DNA of 64,000 nucleotides from Vibrio spartinae. Lineage in GTDB: Bacteria; Pseudomonadota; Gammaproteobacteria; Enterobacterales; Vibrionaceae. The notes under the pieces are model-generated. The model was not told the DNA's origin. It saw only the letters and a list, made by a program, of their open reading frames with translations, and ran no database searches. Where the stretch lies: positions 2,285,001 to 2,349,000 of the forward strand of contig NZ_AP024907.1 of assembly GCF_024347135.1 (NCBI RefSeq). Reading direction: 5' to 3'. The translations under genes were made by a program, and so were the position numbers. Positions 60,559-64,000 of this stretch are shown in pieces; position 1 is the first letter of the stretch; each line of letters begins with the position of its first letter.

Positions 60559-61788
60559 TTACACAAAAAAAGCGGGACGAAACCCGAAACCGGACATTGA
60601 ATGAGACCGCGAGCTGCCAAGTGATATTGTGCCCAGCCCTGCACTAGATCCATCTCTAAAGCCGCCCCCGCGAAGCGGGAATCTATCACCATAATTGCGA
60701 CACAAGATAGAACCGACAACCGTCGCTGTGGTTGCTGACTCGATGAGTAATCGACGCAACAGCTCGTTCGGCGTATACCCAGCCGACTTTGTGATCGCAG
60801 CAAAATGCGGGTTATCCATGTACGGGTAGTCGTTACTATCGTCGTCAGCAGGCCCGTTACGCTTGGTCACTGAGTCGCTGAGCACTGGTGAACCATTGTT
60901 GCCAGCTCCGCTGTGGTTGTCGGATGTCGAATCAAAATAGGCTGGGTGACGATGCCAGTTAGCTTCGGCAACTGCCGGATTGTTATCCAGCGTAGTTAGA
61001 ATCTGGCCGTCATCCAGTTTCATCTGGTCAATCCACTCCCACACATTGCCGACCAGGTCGCATATGCCGAACTCGGTATGATCGTGATTCCATGTTGCGG
61101 GGCCTTTGCCTGTGTCGGTTCGTCCGGTGCCGCTTGTATCGCCCGGCAATCCGTTGTCGGCACGGCGAGCGGTCTCCCACTTCGCCTCATGGCTGCGGCC
61201 ACAGTTCGTATTGCCGCGAGGGACGGTGCCGTTAGCCAGAGACCAGAGTGCAATAGCAGCCCATTCATGGATCGACATCAGGTGCCAGTTGTCACCCTTT
61301 TGTGTGCAGAGTTGCTTGGCCGTGTCGTAGTTAACCGTGTTTCGCGGCTGAGGGCCACCGATAACAGCGGAGCCGCCTGCGGGCGATGATGCCAGGTACT
61401 TACCGACGAGAATTTCGCCGCGAGGCGCTCCGTTCGTTACAAATGCCGGATGCACACCTGTACCCAGATCAAGCGCTGTTAGTCCCAAGTCTTCAATATT
61501 GAAGCGCGGAATAACGCACATAATGTTAGGGTTTCCCTGAGCGTCATAAATGACCGTGTTTCGACCGCCTGAGTTATGCTCGACCGCTTTGCGATAGCTG
61601 TCTGTGGCAATGATGGTCAAGCCGTTGGCTTTTTGGTCATATGTGCTTTCGACCTTGGCTATCGAGTCATTGGTCTTCTTGTCAATGGCAGCCATTTTGC
61701 CAGATACTTCCTGCACGACAGCTTGAGAAGCTGTCGTTTGTTCAGCAGATACTTGTTGCAGCTCTGCGATTTTTTGCTCTATAGACAT
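60559..61788 (-). CDS. FGE/C-type-lectin-fold receptor-binding protein, copy 1
   Basis: A 409-residue protein. Residues 1-50 are a helical coil (MSIEQKIAELQQVSAEQTTA). The rest shows sulfatase-modifying-factor/FGE-fold signatures (WHLMSIHEWAAIALWS, GNVWEWIDQM, RDGSSAGLG and terminal GFRPAFFV). FGE enzymes need two active-site cysteines, not evident here in the usual place, and the setting is a phage tail, so it is a lectin-like binding tip rather than an enzyme. Its start shares one base with the collar gene stop (TAATG), so anchor and tip are translationally coupled. The last about 56 residues differ strongly from copy 2. Confidence 0.85.
   Translation of the reverse strand: MSIEQKIAELQQVSAEQTTASQAVVQEVSGKMAAIDKKTNDSIAKVESTYDQKANGLTIIATDSYRKAVEHNSGGRNTVIYDAQGNPNIMCVIPRFNIEDLGLTALDLGTGVHPAFVTNGAPRGEILVGKYLASSPAGGSAVIGGPQPRNTVNYDTAKQLCTQKGDNWHLMSIHEWAAIALWSLANGTVPRGNTNCGRSHEAKWETARRADNGLPGDTSGTGRTDTGKGPATWNHDHTEFGICDLVGNVWEWIDQMKLDDGQILTTLDNNPAVAEANWHRHPAYFDSTSDNHSGAGNNGSPVLSDSVTKRNGPADDDSNDYPYMDNPHFAAITKSAGYTPNELLRRLLIESATTATVVGSILCRNYGDRFPLRGGGFRDGSSAGLGTISLGSSRSHSMSGFGFRPAFFV
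60562..60732 (-). other. Hypervariable 3' region of lectin-like protein copy 1
   Basis: Aligns without gaps to 62853-63022, yet 24 of 56 residues differ, with many synonymous changes too. The flanking gene body and the sequence after the stop are nearly identical between copies. Confidence 0.75.
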
Positions 61789-62339
61789 TATAAAAGTCCC
61801 TCAATATGACGTAGTCGCTCTGTGATTAACATTTGATGATGTATTTCTCTTGTGCTTATGGCTTGAGACTGAATGAAAGCACAAGCCATTGTTATCATCT
61901 CTTCCGTTAAGATGATATTCAGATTCTCAGTGCCAACTTCGACTGTAATTGAGTCAGTTGGTATGGCCGATAAATCTAAAGTAAACGGCTGAATACAATG
62001 GCCATCTCTCGCTTTATAGTTCAGCATTGTATTCGGTGCAGAGATCACACCAAACAAGGTCCCATCTTCTAGCCAAAAGCCGAGCTCACGAATGGGATAT
62101 TCATCAGGTCCAGAGAACTTAGCCACCGCCTGTATCTGGCTCTCGCCTATATCTTTGAATTCGCCAAACTCGACTCGCTGTAATTCATTTTGCAAAGTCA
62201 TCTGCTCAGGATTCGGGGTATAGGCACGATCGCCGGCTGATACCCATTTTAATGATAGTTGGATCCCTTTTGCTTTAGCACTGATACATTCATCCAGACC
62301 TTTGCGGGTGATCACTAACTTAATGGTGTCTTCACTCAT
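61788..62339 (-). CDS. Phage tail-collar fibre anchor protein, copy 2
   Basis: A 183-residue tail-collar fibre domain protein (GLDECISAKAKGIQLSLKWV, YPIRELGFWLEDGTLFGVIS). The N-terminal part is nearly identical in DNA to copy 1; divergence rises after about residue 45 and the C-terminal 40 residues are unrelated. It is directly coupled to lectin-like copy 1 through TAATG. The unlike C-terminal ends may specify which tip protein each anchor carries. Confidence 0.83.
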   Translation of the reverse strand: MSEDTIKLVITRKGLDECISAKAKGIQLSLKWVSAGDRAYTPNPEQMTLQNELQRVEFGEFKDIGESQIQAVAKFSGPDEYPIRELGFWLEDGTLFGVISAPNTMLNYKARDGHCIQPFTLDLSAIPTDSITVEVGTENLNIILTEEMITMACAFIQSQAISTREIHHQMLITERLRHIEGLL

Positions 62340-62407
62340 AGTGTTGCTCTCGCATTGATGGTTAAAATAGTGATGTTGTAATGCGCTGAATAGCCAGTCA
62401 TATTGAT

Positions 62408-62518
62408 TTAACCATGTCCAACAATCGCTGGAATAACAGCGCTTGCCTCAACAGCATTTACATTCAATCCGGGTGCAGTTGCACCACTGACAGAAAGATC
62501 AATTCGAGCATCAGGCAT
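62408..62518 (-). other. Short conserved reading frame before the collar gene, copy 2
   Basis: Copy of the frame at 60116-60226 with Ser in place of Gly at one position. See that entry; the surrounding 180 bp differ at only two sites. Confidence 0.4.
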
Positions 62519-62533
62519 TGGCCATAATGATAC

Positions 62534-62555
62534 AAAAAACGCCTTGATTCAGGCG
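62534..62555 (-). terminator. Terminator of fibre cassette 2
   Basis: Same CGCCT/AGGCG stem as in cassette 1, with six T instead of seven. Confidence 0.8.
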
Positions 62556-62560
62556 GTTAG

Positions 62561-62836
62561 TTACGATGCTGATGGTAGTGGATAACGGGCTTTAATCTCA
62601 GCGACTTTATCACGCCAAGATGCCTCTCTGTCTTCAGTTTGATCATACTGCCACGCCATGAAAAGAGGGTCTGACTCAAGGCGGTAAGCTTGTTGTCGTT
62701 TGACGATATTTTGAGCCTCCTCAAAATTCTTTTGCTGCAAAACCGACTCGATCTGCTCCTGAGTCATACCCAACGAATTCATATAGCTGCGGGTCGTATC
62801 TGTTTGAGTTTGACCCTGAAAAATGTAACTAAACAT
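62561..62836 (-). CDS. Small tail-fibre chaperone-like protein, copy 2
   Basis: A 91-residue near-duplicate of 60270-60545, with about seven substitutions by eye (for example NIVKRQQ and SDPLFMAWQ). Same AGGAG-preceded ATG and 13-bp spacing from the lectin-like gene. Confidence 0.7.
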   Translation of the reverse strand: MFSYIFQGQTQTDTTRSYMNSLGMTQEQIESVLQQKNFEEAQNIVKRQQAYRLESDPLFMAWQYDQTEDREASWRDKVAEIKARYPLPSAS

Positions 62837-62849
62837 AGGTTTTCTCCTG

Positions 62850-64000
62850 TTACACAAACAAAGCGGGGCGAAAACCGACGTTAAAGAACGAGTTCCACCG
62901 CGCATAGTTCAGATTGAGCGCCCCCAGCCCGGCGACCGAGCCATCTCCCCAGTAGCCCCCGTGAAGCGGAAACCGGTCACCATAGTTGCAACACCAGAGC
63001 CCACCACCAACTGTAGTCGTGGTTGCTGATTCAATGAGCAATCGACGCAACAGCTCGTTCGGCGTATACCCAGCCGACTTTGTGATCGCAGCAAAATGCG
63101 GGTTATCCATGTACGGGTAGTCGTTACTATCGTCGTCAGCAGGCCCGTTACGCTTGGTTACTGAATTGCTGAGCACGGGTGAACCGATGTAGACATTTCC
63201 GCCGCTTTGATTGTCGGATGTCGAATCAAAATAGACTGGGTGACGATGCCAGTTAGCTTCGGCAACTGCCGGATTGTTATCCAGCGTGGTCAGGATCTGG
63301 CCGTCATCCAATTTCATCTGGTCAATCCACTCCCACACATTGCCGACCAAATCACATACACCGAGTTCGGTATGATCGTGATTCCACGTTGCGGGGCCTT
63401 TGCCTGTATCAGTTCGTGCGGTGCCACTCGTGTCGCCAGGTAATCCGTTGTCGTCACGGCGAGCAGTTTCCCAACTCGCCTCATGGCTACGTCCATAGTT
63501 CGTATTGCCGCGAGACACAGTGCCGTTAGCCAGAGACCAGAGCGCAATGGCTGCCCATTCATGGATCGACATCAGGTGCCAGTTGTCGCCTTTCTGTGTG
63601 CAGAGTTGCTTGGCCGTGTCGTAATCAACCGAGGTTCGCGGCTGTGCCCCACCGATAACAGCGGAGCCACCTGCTGCCGATGATGCCAGGTACTTACCGA
63701 CGAGAATTTCGCCGCGAGGCGCTCCGTTCGTTACAAATGCCGGATGGACACCTGTACCCAGATCAAGCTCTGTTAGTCCCAAGTCTTCAATGTTGAAGCT
63801 CGGAATAACGCACATAATGTTAGGGTTTCCCTGAGCGTCATAAATGACCGTGTTTCGACCGCCTGAGTTATGCTCGACCGCTTTGCGATAGCCGTCTGTG
63901 GCAATGATGGTCAAGCCGTTGGCTTTTTGGTCATATGTGCTTTCGACCTTGGCTATCGAGTCATTGGTCTTTTTGTCAATGGCAGCCATTTTGCCAGACA
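62850..64000 (-). CDS. FGE/C-type-lectin-fold receptor-binding protein, copy 2 (5' end outside window)
   Basis: Runs off the right edge: the bases before the internal Met at 63989 encode SGK as in copy 1, so the true start is further upstream. The body is about 94% identical by eye to copy 1 (about twenty differences in 320 residues), with the same FGE-fold signatures (IHEWAAIALWS, GNVWEWIDQM). Differences cluster in one loop (SGGNVYIG versus SGAGNNG) and at the C-terminus (PLHGGYWGDGSVAGLG, ending GFRPALFV). This is a second binding specificity on the same scaffold. Confidence 0.85.
   Translation of the reverse strand, partial: SGKMAAIDKKTNDSIAKVESTYDQKANGLTIIATDGYRKAVEHNSGGRNTVIYDAQGNPNIMCVIPSFNIEDLGLTELDLGTGVHPAFVTNGAPRGEILVGKYLASSAAGGSAVIGGAQPRTSVDYDTAKQLCTQKGDNWHLMSIHEWAAIALWSLANGTVSRGNTNYGRSHEASWETARRDDNGLPGDTSGTARTDTGKGPATWNHDHTELGVCDLVGNVWEWIDQMKLDDGQILTTLDNNPAVAEANWHRHPVYFDSTSDNQSGGNVYIGSPVLSNSVTKRNGPADDDSNDYPYMDNPHFAAITKSAGYTPNELLRRLLIESATTTTVGGGLWCCNYGDRFPLHGGYWGDGSVAGLGALNLNYARWNSFFNVGFRPALFV
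62853..63022 (-). other. Hypervariable 3' region of lectin-like protein copy 2
   Basis: Counterpart of 60562-60732. Rich in Trp, Tyr and Asn (YWGDG, NLNYARWNSFFN), residues common in binding surfaces. Confidence 0.75.

Larger units (their letters stand above)
60066..64000 (-). repeat. Tandem duplication of the fibre cassette, period about 2.29 kb
   Basis: The chaperone-like stop at 60270 matches 62561 (offset 2291) and the lectin-like internal Met at 61695 matches 63989 (offset 2294). The repeated part covers the start of the collar gene, the short frame, the terminator, the small gene and the lectin-like body; it is interrupted by the variable 3' ends and the collar C-termini. The second copy continues beyond the window. 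Confidence 0.85.

Noticed and set aside
60559..63989. Formylglycine-generating enzyme / sulfatase maturation function
   Set aside because: The fold signatures are there, but the gene sits in a tail fibre cassette, has a coiled-coil N-terminus and lacks evident catalytic cysteines; a binding role is more likely.

Overview
The window looks like a chromosomal segment of a Vibrionaceae member (Vibrio or a close relative). Supporting signs are a malT / lamB / malM maltose block, a CheV coupling protein, a MetJ-type operator in front of metA, an orphan astE next to btuCD and cobST, and a P2-type tail module. Species assignment is inference. No plasmid, insertion sequence, CRISPR array or rRNA was seen.

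Layout. 1-4.4 kb: end of malT, a maltose-regulated gap, lamB and malM. 4.5-4.8 kb: two tandem tRNA-Val(GAC) genes on the minus strand with a near-consensus promoter. 4.9-14.1 kb: mostly housekeeping genes (a membrane GGDEF protein, a DUF2726/zinc-ribbon protein, cheV, a small unknown gene, metA behind met boxes, a PilF-like TPR lipoprotein, twin 81-residue membrane proteins, a divergent LysR/MFS pair, DUF1415). 14.1-43.0 kb: one minus-strand gene of 9618 codons, a Lap/RTX-type giant adhesin with about 85 nearly identical cadherin-like/VCBS repeats, a PA14-like lectin domain, RTX nonapeptides and a type I secretion tail. Its N-terminus carries a PAAG site like those cut by LapG proteases. Divergent from it are a TolC-family channel and an OmpA-like lipid/peptidoglycan-binding protein, which probably serve its export and anchoring. 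45.6-51.4 kb: a MazG-like pyrophosphohydrolase, then btuD, btuC, astE, cobS and cobT (vitamin B12 uptake and nucleotide-loop assembly).

51.5-64.0 kb: a contractile-tail module in P2 gene order, read on the minus strand: receptor-binding cassettes, a 65-residue protein, FI sheath, FII tube, E/E' chaperones, T tape measure, U, X, D. It ends directly beside cobT. No head, lysis, integrase or ogr gene is seen between D and cobT, so prophage versus tailocin is open. The receptor-binding part is the most unusual. A cassette of about 2.29 kb (a collar-type fibre anchor, a formylglycine-enzyme/C-type-lectin-fold protein and a small chaperone-like protein) is present twice. The two lectin-like proteins are nearly identical except for a sharply bounded, gap-free variable C-terminus of about 56 residues. 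That is the position and fold used by diversity-generating retroelement targets, but no reverse transcriptase or template repeat is in the window. A further fibre gene at 58374-58701 is hidden by a one-base frameshift, and E/E' has a P2-like TTTTTTG slip site behind a tandemly duplicated E domain. Rho-independent terminators sit on both sides of the sheath/tube genes and after each fibre cassette.
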